Shown one piece after another: positions 56,611 through 64,000 of a stretch of DNA of 64,000 nucleotides. Origin of the DNA: Bacillota bacterium (GTDB lineage: Bacteria; Bacillota; Clostridia; Lachnospirales; Lachnospiraceae); the NCBI GenBank assembly GCA_023439505.1, contig JAEXNR010000014.1, positions 1-64,000 on the forward strand, in the 5' to 3' direction. The notes under the pieces are model-generated. The model ran no database searches and had not been told where the DNA came from. It saw only the letters and a program-made list of their open reading frames with translations. Numbering within the stretch: the stretch's first letter is position 1; each line of letters starts with the position of its first letter. The translations under genes and the position numbers were made by a program.

Positions 56611-56958
56611 TCATTCCTTTTGCGTAATGGAATGTACCTGATTCACGTTTTCAAATACGGCATCCTGTATTTTAATGTCAATCTGCTTTTCTTTGGTATA
56701 GTTATTGAACCACTCCAGAATATCTTCCTTATAGGCATTCATAAAATAAACTGCCATATCGTCTTTGGTACTCTGGGGAAGTACGGAAAGTGCGCCTTTT
56801 ACTATTTTATTCGGCATCCCCTTTAACCCCAGAATTACCTTGGCAAATTTAGAGCTCCTGTCCCCCTTTTCCTTCATCTTCTGTAATAATACCGGGAGAA
56901 GTTTTATCGCCGTTTCTTCATAGTCAATGTTGCTGATTTTCAATTCAATACGAATCAT
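56611..56958 (-). CDS. Small soluble protein of unknown function
   Basis: A 115-residue protein without membrane segments, basic in the middle and Lys/Asp/Glu-rich. Helical segments around residues 13-32 and 62-90 are likely. AAAGGA stands six bases before ATG 56958. No family recognised. Next to the metallopeptidase gene on the same strand, 78 bases apart. Confidence 0.7.
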   Translation of the reverse strand: MIRIELKISNIDYEETAIKLLPVLLQKMKEKGDRSSKFAKVILGLKGMPNKIVKGALSVLPQSTKDDMAVYFMNAYKEDILEWFNNYTKEKQIDIKIQDAVFENVNQVHSITQKE

Positions 56959-57036
56959 TATTATCCTTTCTGGGCTCTGCCCTAAGCGCTTGTATTATTG
57001 TACCCATATGTCTTCCTCATAAACGAAGCTGCCTTA

Positions 57037-57732
57037 CTATTCCAGGATTTTGCCGTTTAATTCAGCCTTTAATCCCTTCCACTGCGGCAGGAACAGGTTC
57101 ATATACCCTTTAAAGATATGATTGTGGCTGGCCTCCAGCAGATGCACCAACTCATGCACGATCACATATTCCAGGCATTCATCCGGTTTCTTGGCCAACT
57201 GAAGGTTTATGGTAATCTTCTTTTCTCTGATGTTGCAGGTACCCCAGCGCGTCTTCATGTCGCGGATTACAAGCTGGTCTGACCTGACTCCAATTACCCC
57301 CTCCCATTTTCTGATGGACAAAGGTACCCACTGTAATAAATAAGCCCGGTAAAAATCATCCAGAATTTTTTTCCTTCGAATATCAGTGCTATCTTTCTTC
57401 GTCGTCATAACCAGCTGTTCCTTACAGAGTTCAATTCCTTCCTTTGTCCCTGGCACTACCTCCAGTTGATATGGCTTTCCTCTAAAATAATGGATTTCAC
57501 CGCTGATATAATGATGCTCCTCCAGAATCCGACGATTTTGAAGCCTTGTTTGGTGTTCAATAATCCAATGATATCTGGATGCTACAAATTGTTCAATCTG
57601 ATCCTCTTTCACTCTGGTCGGGGCTGAGATATGTACCCTCCCCTCAGGTGGCAGAAGGCGCAAATACATGTTTTTTATCCGTTTTTTTTCAATTTCCACC
57701 GGAATTCCTAATATCATACGCTGTTTCATAAA
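57037..57732 (-). CDS. YgjP-like (WLM/M48-type) zinc metallopeptidase
   Basis: A 231-residue protein with the DUF45/YgjP fold. The zinc motif is VIVHELVHLLEASHNHIF (two His and Glu, third His after eight residues). The RxPRRMKNMYLRL-like start, TRWGTCN and the C-terminal FLPQWKGLK are usual for the family. Many of these genes sit beside type I restriction systems; none is present here. ATG 57732 follows AAGAGG; an in-frame start 16 codons upstream is possible. Confidence 0.9.
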   Translation of the reverse strand, partial: FMKQRMILGIPVEIEKKRIKNMYLRLLPPEGRVHISAPTRVKEDQIEQFVASRYHWIIEHQTRLQNRRILEEHHYISGEIHYFRGKPYQLEVVPGTKEGIELCKEQLVMTTKKDSTDIRRKKILDDFYRAYLLQWVPLSIRKWEGVIGVRSDQLVIRDMKTRWGTCNIREKKITINLQLAKKPDECLEYVIVHELVHLLEASHNHIFKGYMNLFLPQWKGLKAELNGKILE

Positions 57733-57932
57733 TGCCTCTTTTCTATCGGATGGCTTACTATATATATATTCCTGCTGCAATGAGTCAGCTCATCCCATGT
57801 TCTTATCTATCTTAAATCAAAAACTGCTTTTTATCCATTAGATTCTTTAAAATGCATAAAAAATTGTCAAAATTCTGTAACTCCCGGAAAAACAGATCAT
57901 ATGATAGAATTAGCTTCATTTAAATTATTTAT

Positions 57933-57957
57933 CTTAAAGTAAGTTTTCTTACTTAAG
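57933..57957 (+). promoter_or_regulatory. Palindrome before feoA
   Basis: CTTAAAGTAAG-TTTT-CTTACTTAAG, a near-perfect dyad with one bulge, 25 bases before the feoA start. It could be the site of the DtxR-like regulator encoded nearby; the sequence does not match the corynebacterial DtxR consensus closely. Confidence 0.4.
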
Positions 57958-57981
57958 GTAACTCGCAGGAGGTTGTCCCGT

Positions 57982-58206
57982 ATGTTAAAACTCAATGATG
58001 CCGCAGTAGGCAGTTATGTAACCATAGAAAACCTATCTTCCACCGATATGCTCAGAGAACGCATGCTTGCCCTTGGTCTTACCAAAGGGGCAAAGGTGGA
58101 GGTTATCAGAAAGGGTCCCAGTGGTGACCCAACCGTCTATAACATCAGAGGTGCCATGATCGCCCTAAGAAAAGAAGAAGCATCTCTGGTTCTTGTTCAT
58201 GATTAG
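57982..58206 (+). CDS. feoA: FeoA-like protein, unlinked to feoB
   Basis: A 74-residue SH3-like FeoA domain protein (LNDAAVGSYVTIENLSS, LGLTKGAKVEVIRKGPSGDP, MIALRKEEA). FeoA usually assists FeoB in ferrous iron uptake, but no feoB follows; a strong terminator comes directly after. It may act with a distant FeoB or have another role. ATG 57982 follows AGGAGG with nine bases; a TTG three codons earlier is too close. Confidence 0.9.
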   Translation: MLKLNDAAVGSYVTIENLSSTDMLRERMLALGLTKGAKVEVIRKGPSGDPTVYNIRGAMIALRKEEASLVLVHD

Positions 58207-58229
58207 TCAGACAGATTGTATCCTTATAG

Positions 58230-58278
58230 AAAGGACTGAGCCCGGAAGATGTTTTCGGGTTCAGTCCTTTTATTCTTT
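58230..58278. terminator. Bidirectional terminator between feoA and the DtxR-like gene
   Basis: Stem AAAGGACTGAGCCCG / CGGGTTCAGTCCTTT with one G-U pair and an 11-base loop, then TATTCTTT. The right end touches the stop codon of the convergent gene. Confidence 0.85.
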
Positions 58279-58756
58279 ACGTATGTTCCAATCTGGATAT
58301 TCTGTACTCATTAAAAATTTGAAGGATATCCGGATTATCTTGAAAGAAATCAATTAAATCTTTCATACCGCATAATATCTGAGGATTAATGGTATGTTCG
58401 ATGATCTCCGTTTCTTCCAGAATTCCATTTGTAATATTTAACAGTCTTAGAAACATTTCAATGGTATTATGCCGGATCAGCAATGCTCTTCCTGTTTCAA
58501 TTCCCCTTTGCTCCAACATGATAACACCGTATTTTTCATATTTGATTAAATTCATTTCCGCAAGTTTTTGTATCATTTTCGTAACAGAAGGCGGTTGAAC
58601 ATTTAAGGCAACGGCCAGATCGTTTACTCTGGTAAATCCATACTCCCGTGAAAGCCGATAAATCATCTCCATATAGTCTTCTGCAGAAGGTGATAATACT
58701 TCCTGTTCCTTTCTCATATACTCCCGGAACGTAAAGAATTCTTCATGTTCTGACAT
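58277..58756 (-). CDS. DtxR/MntR family metal-dependent regulator
   Basis: A 159-residue regulator. The winged helix (SPSAEDYMEMIYRL, then RVNDLAVALNVQPPSVTKMIQKLAEMNLI) is residues 24-75, followed by a helical metal-binding and dimerisation domain with ALLIRHNTIEMFL and EIIEHTIN, where His and Glu ligands of the family are expected. Length fits MntR/IdeR without the SH3 part. ATG 58756 is assigned; a TTG seven codons upstream exists. It converges with feoA, so iron or manganese control of that gene is plausible. Confidence 0.88.
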   Translation of the reverse strand: MSEHEEFFTFREYMRKEQEVLSPSAEDYMEMIYRLSREYGFTRVNDLAVALNVQPPSVTKMIQKLAEMNLIKYEKYGVIMLEQRGIETGRALLIRHNTIEMFLRLLNITNGILEETEIIEHTINPQILCGMKDLIDFFQDNPDILQIFNEYRISRLEHT

Positions 58757-58876
58757 GCCGCAAATCCACCGTATCAATCTGTTTATTACTTTATTATATG
58801 TCTGCTTTACCTATCTATACCAGGCTGTCATTACAATTCTTCGCATACTGCACGAAAGCAGCATCATAAGTGGGTC

Positions 58877-61231
58877 CTATTCCACAATCAGGGAGTAAAC
58901 CGATATTTTTCTGATCCTATAGGATACCACCATTGAAATAAGATAAGATACCAAACATATACCTGCACACAAAGCAACGATCCAGAAAATTGGTACAATA
59001 AATGTAGTATTCATACTTCCCATACCATGAAACAATAAGTTACACAATGGATTAATATAAATTCCTCCAAGGATACATCCGGTGACAGAGCCAATCATGA
59101 TTAATGGCAGGAAACTGATGGATATCTGCATCATCAACTGGATGGTGGTAAATCCGATCGCTTTTTGAATTCCGAATTCTTTCTTTCTGCGAATAATCAT
59201 TGCCTTAATAATCAGATAGAGAATTAATGCCACAACCAAAGCTGTGATAACAAGAATGAAATAGGCAAAAATGGTGGTAATGGTTCTATATACGCCAAGC
59301 TGGCTCTTAATAAATTTATCCATATTGGTCGTACTAAGAAACAGTGTTTGGTAACGGTCATTCAGATCTTTCAGAAATGATTCCACATCTGTCTGCTTCT
59401 CCAGATAAATGTTGATGGTATTATATTGGTATGCCGGCTGCAGCTGTTTCACACCGCTCATGGTCATGTTCAGATCCATCCCCATCATATTAACGCTTTG
59501 CATCAAGCCTGTAATGATGTAATCCTTCTCATTTTCACCCATTCTCAGGATTATGATGTCACCGATCTGCTTTTTCAGGTAATCTGCCAGATAACCATTA
59601 ACGGCAATTTCATTATCAAACTTTGGATATCTTCCCTGATAAATCGTATGATTATCAACATCATCATAGTCATCCGTAACATAAGCCATCACTGTCTCAT
59701 TCATGACGGATATATTGATACAGTCATAAGGAAGGGCCTTTCTGACACCGGGAAGCATCTTAATTTCTTCACTAAGCCTGCCTGCATCCTTACCGGGAAC
59801 CACTGTAGCGCTGACAGAGCACATTTCCATACCGATCATATCATTAAAGGCTCTTCCATCTTTCACAATATTATAATACATGATGATACCAAATACCGAA
59901 CAAAAGCTCACCGCTGTCACTATAATAGCGATCATGATATTCTGCCTGAAATGGACCACCAGATTTTTCAGTGCCAGAATCAGATGTAAGTTCCCTCCCG
60001 TCTTATAAATCGGCCAATAATTCTTTTTAAAATTATGGGTTGAAATACCTGCTCTTAATGCTATGATGGGATGAAGTTTTTTAATCTTTTGAGTTGATAA
60101 CGTTACCATCAGGAGCACGGCAAAGAGGATGGAGCCTGCGCACACCAGACCAAAGAAGAGGGAAAATCCCGGTTTCCAAAGAATTCCTGTTTGAGCACTG
60201 AACATCAGGGATAAGGGTTTTAGAATCAGATAAGAACTTCCGACTCCGGTCAGGGCAGCGCTGGCGGATATCAACAGAAACTGTATCACGATTGCTCCTA
60301 TGATTTGCCGGTTCACATATCCCATGGCCTTAAGTGTTCCAATCTCCGTAATGGTGTCTTCGATGCTGTCACTGATCCGAAACTTTATCACAATAAGACT
60401 GACCAAGACAATAATAATAGAGAAGGATGTGATAATGGCACCACCGATATTTGCTGTCAGGGTCCGTACCCTCTCAACTCTGGGGTAGGATAAACGTGTC
60501 AGGTAGGGCGATAGTTTACTTTCCATTGATCCCAACTCATTCTTTGCGAAAGCGGGCAGCAGATCATTGGCACTGCTTTCCTGTTCCACTCTGGCTTTTA
60601 TCATAATTCCCTTCGTGTCCTCATCAGCTAATGCCTCTTGAAATAACAGATAAGAACGCTTGGGCAGATAAAAGCCGATACAGCCCGAATTCGTTCCTCC
60701 AAGAAGTGAATCCTGTATAAATCCGGCGATTTTGAAGGTATACTGTTTTTCCATATATTGAATTGTAAAATCATCTCCCAGATGATACCCCCCACCTGTT
60801 TTCATGATATAAGAAACATAGATATCATGATCGCCAAAGCTTTTTGTATCACCGGCAAAAGCATATTTTGACATAACTCTGGGCTCATTCGCATTCATTA
60901 CAATGGCTGGAAAAGCCAGCTTCCCAACGCCGTACTTAAATTGTGACAGCTTTAAATAGATAATATTCTCTTTCTCTGTCTCTGTTACACCTGGATAATT
61001 CTTCACAAACTCATAGAATCTGTTTTCATAAAATGATTCGGGCATGGCAATTAAAGCATGAGCCGTATGAAGCTTCTCCGATTCTTCATGAAAAGATTTT
61101 TTGAAATCAAAGGAAGAAAGCAATCCAAGATGAAGTAATATTGCAGCGATCAGAATAATCATAAATAGAGAGATGGTCAGTCCCTTGTTTTTGCGTATAT
61201 TGGAACGTGTAAGCAGCCATATTTTATACAT
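58877..61231 (-). CDS. FtsX-type ABC permease
   Basis: A 784-residue permease with an N-terminal membrane segment (about 18-38), a large extracellular loop to about 265, a central group of three to four segments, a second extracellular loop (about 450-660) and three C-terminal segments. This is the duplicated FtsX layout of Gram-positive ABC transporters, but the split differs from the BceB type. Coupled with the ATPase gene, 2 bases before it. ATG 61231 is chosen; a GTG three codons earlier is inside that gene's end. Confidence 0.9.
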   Translation of the reverse strand: MYKIWLLTRSNIRKNKGLTISLFMIILIAAILLHLGLLSSFDFKKSFHEESEKLHTAHALIAMPESFYENRFYEFVKNYPGVTETEKENIIYLKLSQFKYGVGKLAFPAIVMNANEPRVMSKYAFAGDTKSFGDHDIYVSYIMKTGGGYHLGDDFTIQYMEKQYTFKIAGFIQDSLLGGTNSGCIGFYLPKRSYLLFQEALADEDTKGIMIKARVEQESSANDLLPAFAKNELGSMESKLSPYLTRLSYPRVERVRTLTANIGGAIITSFSIIIVLVSLIVIKFRISDSIEDTITEIGTLKAMGYVNRQIIGAIVIQFLLISASAALTGVGSSYLILKPLSLMFSAQTGILWKPGFSLFFGLVCAGSILFAVLLMVTLSTQKIKKLHPIIALRAGISTHNFKKNYWPIYKTGGNLHLILALKNLVVHFRQNIMIAIIVTAVSFCSVFGIIMYYNIVKDGRAFNDMIGMEMCSVSATVVPGKDAGRLSEEIKMLPGVRKALPYDCINISVMNETVMAYVTDDYDDVDNHTIYQGRYPKFDNEIAVNGYLADYLKKQIGDIIILRMGENEKDYIITGLMQSVNMMGMDLNMTMSGVKQLQPAYQYNTINIYLEKQTDVESFLKDLNDRYQTLFLSTTNMDKFIKSQLGVYRTITTIFAYFILVITALVVALILYLIIKAMIIRRKKEFGIQKAIGFTTIQLMMQISISFLPLIMIGSVTGCILGGIYINPLCNLLFHGMGSMNTTFIVPIFWIVALCAGICLVSYLISMVVSYRIRKISVYSLIVE

Positions 61232-61233
61232 CC

Positions 61234-61992
61234 CTACCACCCCATTTCTGATAAAAATGTATTTAGTTTCTCATGTCTTTCTTCATCCCTGCTCACATAT
61301 CTGCCCAGCTGGCATTCCCCGCAGACAACACCATCCTTTAAATATAGAATACGGTTTCCTCTTCTGGCTGATTTCAAATCGTGGGTAACCATAACAATAC
61401 TTTGACCCCTTCCATTGACATCGGAAAGTAAGTCAAGCACATCTTTTCCGGAAGTGGAATTCAGGGCTCCTGTCGGTTCATCGGCAAATACAATGAACGG
61501 ATCATTGATCAGGGCTCTGACAATCCCCACCCGCTGAGCTTCCCCTCCGGATAACTGGGAGGGAAACTTTTCAAAGTCCTCCTCCTTAAGTCCTACCCGT
61601 AACAACAGCTCTTTGGCCTTTTGCAACACCATTTTCTTATTGGATGAGGCCAGTAATCCGCCGGCCAGGCAATTATCCAAAATACTCATCGTATTCAGAA
61701 GATAAATTTGTTGAAATACAAAGCCACAATTCTTTCTTCGAAAAATCGCCAGTTTATCATTGGTATATTTGGATATCTCTTTCTCCTTAAAATAAATTTC
61801 TCCTATTGTCGGTTTGTCCATTCCCGAGAGTGCGTATAACAGAGTTGATTTTCCGGAGCCTGATGCTCCCATAATTACTGTAAAATCCCCTTCATAAATG
61901 GAAATATTCAAATTTTTCAGAACATGCTGTTGTAGTCCGCCGGTAGAAAATGTTTTACTTAACATCTTCGTAGATAATATGGTATTGTTCAT
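61234..61992 (-). CDS. MacB/LolD-type ABC ATPase
   Basis: A 252-residue ATPase for the permease that follows. Walker A GASGSGKST, LSGGEAQRVGIVRAL, Walker B IVFADEPTGALNS and VTHDLKSARRGNRILYLKDG are intact; GALNSTSG is usual for BceA/LolD-like proteins. The C-terminal 20 residues (CQLGRYVSRDEERH) are an extra tail. ATG 61992 is nine bases after GAAGGGA; earlier in-frame ATGs lie too close to that site. Three 11-bp direct repeats stand 60-90 bases upstream. Confidence 0.92.
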   Translation of the reverse strand: MNNTILSTKMLSKTFSTGGLQQHVLKNLNISIYEGDFTVIMGASGSGKSTLLYALSGMDKPTIGEIYFKEKEISKYTNDKLAIFRRKNCGFVFQQIYLLNTMSILDNCLAGGLLASSNKKMVLQKAKELLLRVGLKEEDFEKFPSQLSGGEAQRVGIVRALINDPFIVFADEPTGALNSTSGKDVLDLLSDVNGRGQSIVMVTHDLKSARRGNRILYLKDGVVCGECQLGRYVSRDEERHEKLNTFLSEMGW

Positions 61993-62054
61993 AACTAACA
62001 TCCCTTCATAATCATTGATTTCGGTTTTATATCTTAAGAATACCACAGATATTC

Positions 62055-62084
62055 TTAACAGGTCTTTAACCAATCCTTAACCAA
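62055..62084 (-). promoter_or_regulatory. Three 11-bp direct repeats, probable response-regulator site
   Basis: On the minus strand TTGGTTAA (62077-62084), TTGGTTAA (62066-62073) and CCTGTTAA (62055-62062) occur at exact 11-base intervals. OmpR/PhoB-type regulators bind such repeats. They lie between the histidine kinase stop and the ABC ATPase start. No good -35 is seen, which fits activation. Confidence 0.7.
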
Positions 62085-62087
62085 TTC

Positions 62088-63362
62088 TTACATCTTCTCT
62101 CCCGCCAGCCTGCATGCAATCTTAACCAGGAATCCGTCCGACTCATTCCGGCACTCCATCTGCCCCCCCATTTTCTTCATAAATTGATTGGAAAGATACA
62201 ACCCCAGCCCTGCTCCTTCTTTCCCGGCAGAATTTTTTCCACGATAGAACTTTTCCCATAGGAAGGGAAGTTCATCCTCCGCTGCGCCTTCTCCAAAGTC
62301 TTTGATCTGAATCGTGAGATTGGATATCTCCAGACCGAAAGAGATATGGATGGGGGTGTCCGCATATTTGTAAGAGTTGCTCACCACATTATCAATTACC
62401 TGGGTCAATCGCAATCTATCACATAGAATCAAACAACCGGGTAAAGGCGAAATAATCTTTATCCTGTCATAATAATTAATATGATGGATCATCTCATAAA
62501 GAATTTCGCTGCTGTATTCTTCCGGTATTACCTTTAATTCTCCAAGATCCTCTAAGGTCGACTGAAACATATCACTGATCAGGGAATCAATCAGCTCTGC
62601 TTTCTTATGTATGACTGAAACATATTTGTCCTTAGAATATAACGCCATCGTCTCGCACATTGCCTTAATGGAGGCAACAGGATTTTTGATATCATGACTT
62701 AAGGAAGCAACCAATTCTTTCTTGCTTTTATTAGCCAGATATTCATTGTGTCTCGCTGCCTTCAATGCGTCCCGCATCAAATCAAAGCTTTCTGTAAATG
62801 CACCGAAAATGTTACCTTTGTCCATCTGAACAGGAAGATTAAGGTCACCGGTTGCAATGCTTCTGGCAAATTCCTCCATTCTCCGAAAGGGCCTGATCAT
62901 TCTGATCTCCAAATACAGATTTGCTCCCAGAACTGTTAGTAAGGAGGCTGACATCAAAAGAATCAGTACCCGTATAAGTCGATTCCTTTCGCTGCCCATA
63001 ATGTCAAACACGTCATTTTTTACAATCAACTTTCCAACCATACTTCCGTCTCTTGTAATATCTATGATAACATCCCGATTCCCAATCGCCTCATTGATCT
63101 GTTGATCGTAGGACCCGTTCTTCACAGCATAGGTACTGAACAAAACCTGACCGGTAAGATCAATAACCCTGAAATCATATGTTCCGTCAGGGTATGTCCC
63201 TATGGAAAGATGCTCCCAATTTTGCTGTGTCAGCTTTACCAATTCATTGAGATAAACTGTATTCATAGGCTGATGTATGGGCGTGTTTACGATGTATTTC
63301 ACGGTGATTAACCCAGCCAGGATAAACATGGTACTGAAAATTATTATAGTTATCTTTTTCAT
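62088..63362 (-). CDS. Sensor histidine kinase
   Basis: A 424-residue membrane kinase: segment 1 about 5-25, an extracellular sensor domain (about 28-130), segment 2 about 130-152, HAMP (about 155-205), dimerisation domain with the phosphorylated His in SLSHDIKNPVASIK (about 223) and an ATPase domain with N-box DNVVSNSYKYAD, G1 KDFGEGAAED and G2 GAGLGLYLSNQ. The sensor loop is of intermediate size (about 100 residues), unlike the very short loop of BceS-type kinases. It overlaps the response regulator by 4 bases. Confidence 0.93.
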   Translation of the reverse strand: MKKITIIIFSTMFILAGLITVKYIVNTPIHQPMNTVYLNELVKLTQQNWEHLSIGTYPDGTYDFRVIDLTGQVLFSTYAVKNGSYDQQINEAIGNRDVIIDITRDGSMVGKLIVKNDVFDIMGSERNRLIRVLILLMSASLLTVLGANLYLEIRMIRPFRRMEEFARSIATGDLNLPVQMDKGNIFGAFTESFDLMRDALKAARHNEYLANKSKKELVASLSHDIKNPVASIKAMCETMALYSKDKYVSVIHKKAELIDSLISDMFQSTLEDLGELKVIPEEYSSEILYEMIHHINYYDRIKIISPLPGCLILCDRLRLTQVIDNVVSNSYKYADTPIHISFGLEISNLTIQIKDFGEGAAEDELPFLWEKFYRGKNSAGKEGAGLGLYLSNQFMKKMGGQMECRNESDGFLVKIACRLAGEKM

Positions 63363-64000
63363 AATTCAAATAGATACCCCACACCCCAAATGGTCTTAAT
63401 GATCACAGGTTCGTTGGGATTCTCCTCGATTTTTTCTCGCAGCCTTCGAATATGAACATTCAGTGTGCCATCACTAAAAAAACTATCCCCCCATACATTC
63501 TGAAATAGTTGATCTTTGGTCACAACCTTTCCGGCATTTAGAAAAAGATAATAGAACAGCTTGAATTCCATCGTCTTTAACCTCAGATCTGTTCCCTTCT
63601 GATACACTCTCATCGCAGAAGGATCGATTAGGAAGTCACCGGCCGACATTATCTCCGGTTCCGGATTACTTCCATACCGTTTCATAACTGCTTTTACCTT
63701 GGCCAGCATAACGCTCAACGTATAGGGTTTTTTAATATAGTCATCCCCACCGATATTTAAAGCCTTAAGAATATCATCATCACTTTGTCTTGCACTGACA
63801 AACAGGATGGGATTATGATATTCCTTACGAAGTTTTTCGCACAAACTAAAACCGCTTTCCTTCTCCAGATTGATATCAAGTAAAAACACATCTGCTTTAT
63901 GTTCTTTTAGGAAGGAAAAGCAATCCTTCCCATTGGTGACATAAGCAGTTACAACCTGAAACGCATTAAAATATTCTGTCGCGGCCTCTGCCAGTGCCTC
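63359..64000 (-). CDS. OmpR-family response regulator, partial at window end
   Basis: The gene continues past 64000; about 213 codons are visible. The receiver domain has the phosphorylated Asp in FLLDINLEKESG, Ser in ILFVSARQ and Lys in DYIKKPYTLSVML. The C-terminal winged helix is complete (LKTMEFKLFYYLFLNAGKVV, DGTLNVHIRRLREKIE, TIWGVGYLFEL). A GTG at 63889 lies inside the receiver domain and is not the start; the reading frame is open to the edge. It should control the downstream ABC genes through the 11-bp repeats at 62055-62084. Confidence 0.93.
   Translation of the reverse strand, partial: EALAEAATEYFNAFQVVTAYVTNGKDCFSFLKEHKADVFLLDINLEKESGFSLCEKLRKEYHNPILFVSARQSDDDILKALNIGGDDYIKKPYTLSVMLAKVKAVMKRYGSNPEPEIMSAGDFLIDPSAMRVYQKGTDLRLKTMEFKLFYYLFLNAGKVVTKDQLFQNVWGDSFFSDGTLNVHIRRLREKIEENPNEPVIIKTIWGVGYLFEL

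Overview
The window looks like chromosome from a low-GC, Gram-positive anaerobe of the class Clostridia, probably Lachnospiraceae or a close relative. The grounds are rubrerythrin, a sodium-type V/A-ATPase, AGGAGG ribosome sites, a T-box in front of the trp operon and AT-rich spacers. No rRNA, tRNA, CRISPR array or intact insertion sequence was seen. The family assignment is inference from gene content.

Layout. 1-1034: start of a nitronate monooxygenase-like gene and rubrerythrin. 1313-10037: nine-gene V/A-ATPase operon (minus strand) with a clear promoter; its proteolipid carries the sodium-binding residues. 10040-11050: about 1 kb without protein genes, holding two related hairpin/terminator elements, a 13-bp tandem repeat and a long inverted repeat. 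11055-15334: miniconductance mechanosensitive channel and a calcium-type P-ATPase, divergent. 15479-22880: a lipid-anchored-like or membrane-anchored protein of unknown function, a TetR/ABC efflux operon, an amino-acid racemase, a ketopantoate reductase-like protein, an unknown protein and an XRE/membrane-protein operon.

23046-33879 is a ribosomal-peptide (RiPP) island: a 79-residue Cys-rich precursor with a double-glycine leader, a radical SAM/SPASM maturase, a MacB-type ABC pair, a short HlyD-like adaptor and two NHLM-type exporters, one with a C39 protease. The precursor promoter and the exporter promoter share a 67-bp element with the same dyad at the -35. After the precursor's TAG stop the same frame stays open for 45 codons and contains a second core-like motif.

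34099-39002: TipA-like MerR regulator, YolD plus Y-family polymerase, EAL-CBS-GGDEF protein. 39176-47187: complete trp operon E-G-D-C-(F-B fusion)-A plus a second, divergent trpD, controlled by a tryptophan T-box. 47213-52822: purE, a tocopherol-cyclase-like protein, a DUF2892-type membrane protein, an ABC exporter and a secreted CAP protein. 52895-53425: a short transcription unit with a good promoter and terminator that encodes three repeats of a peptide motif (HNELP...RKGWY) in one frame broken by stop codons. 53638-56607: pdxT, pdxS and the divergent MocR-type regulator. 56611-58756: an unknown protein, a YgjP-type metallopeptidase, a lone feoA and a DtxR-like regulator. 58877-64000: ABC permease and ATPase with an OmpR-type two-component system; three 11-bp direct repeats stand in front of the ATPase gene.

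The best candidates for something undescribed are the RiPP island with its shared promoter element, the HNELP/RKGWY peptide locus, and the paired structured elements at 10378-11030.
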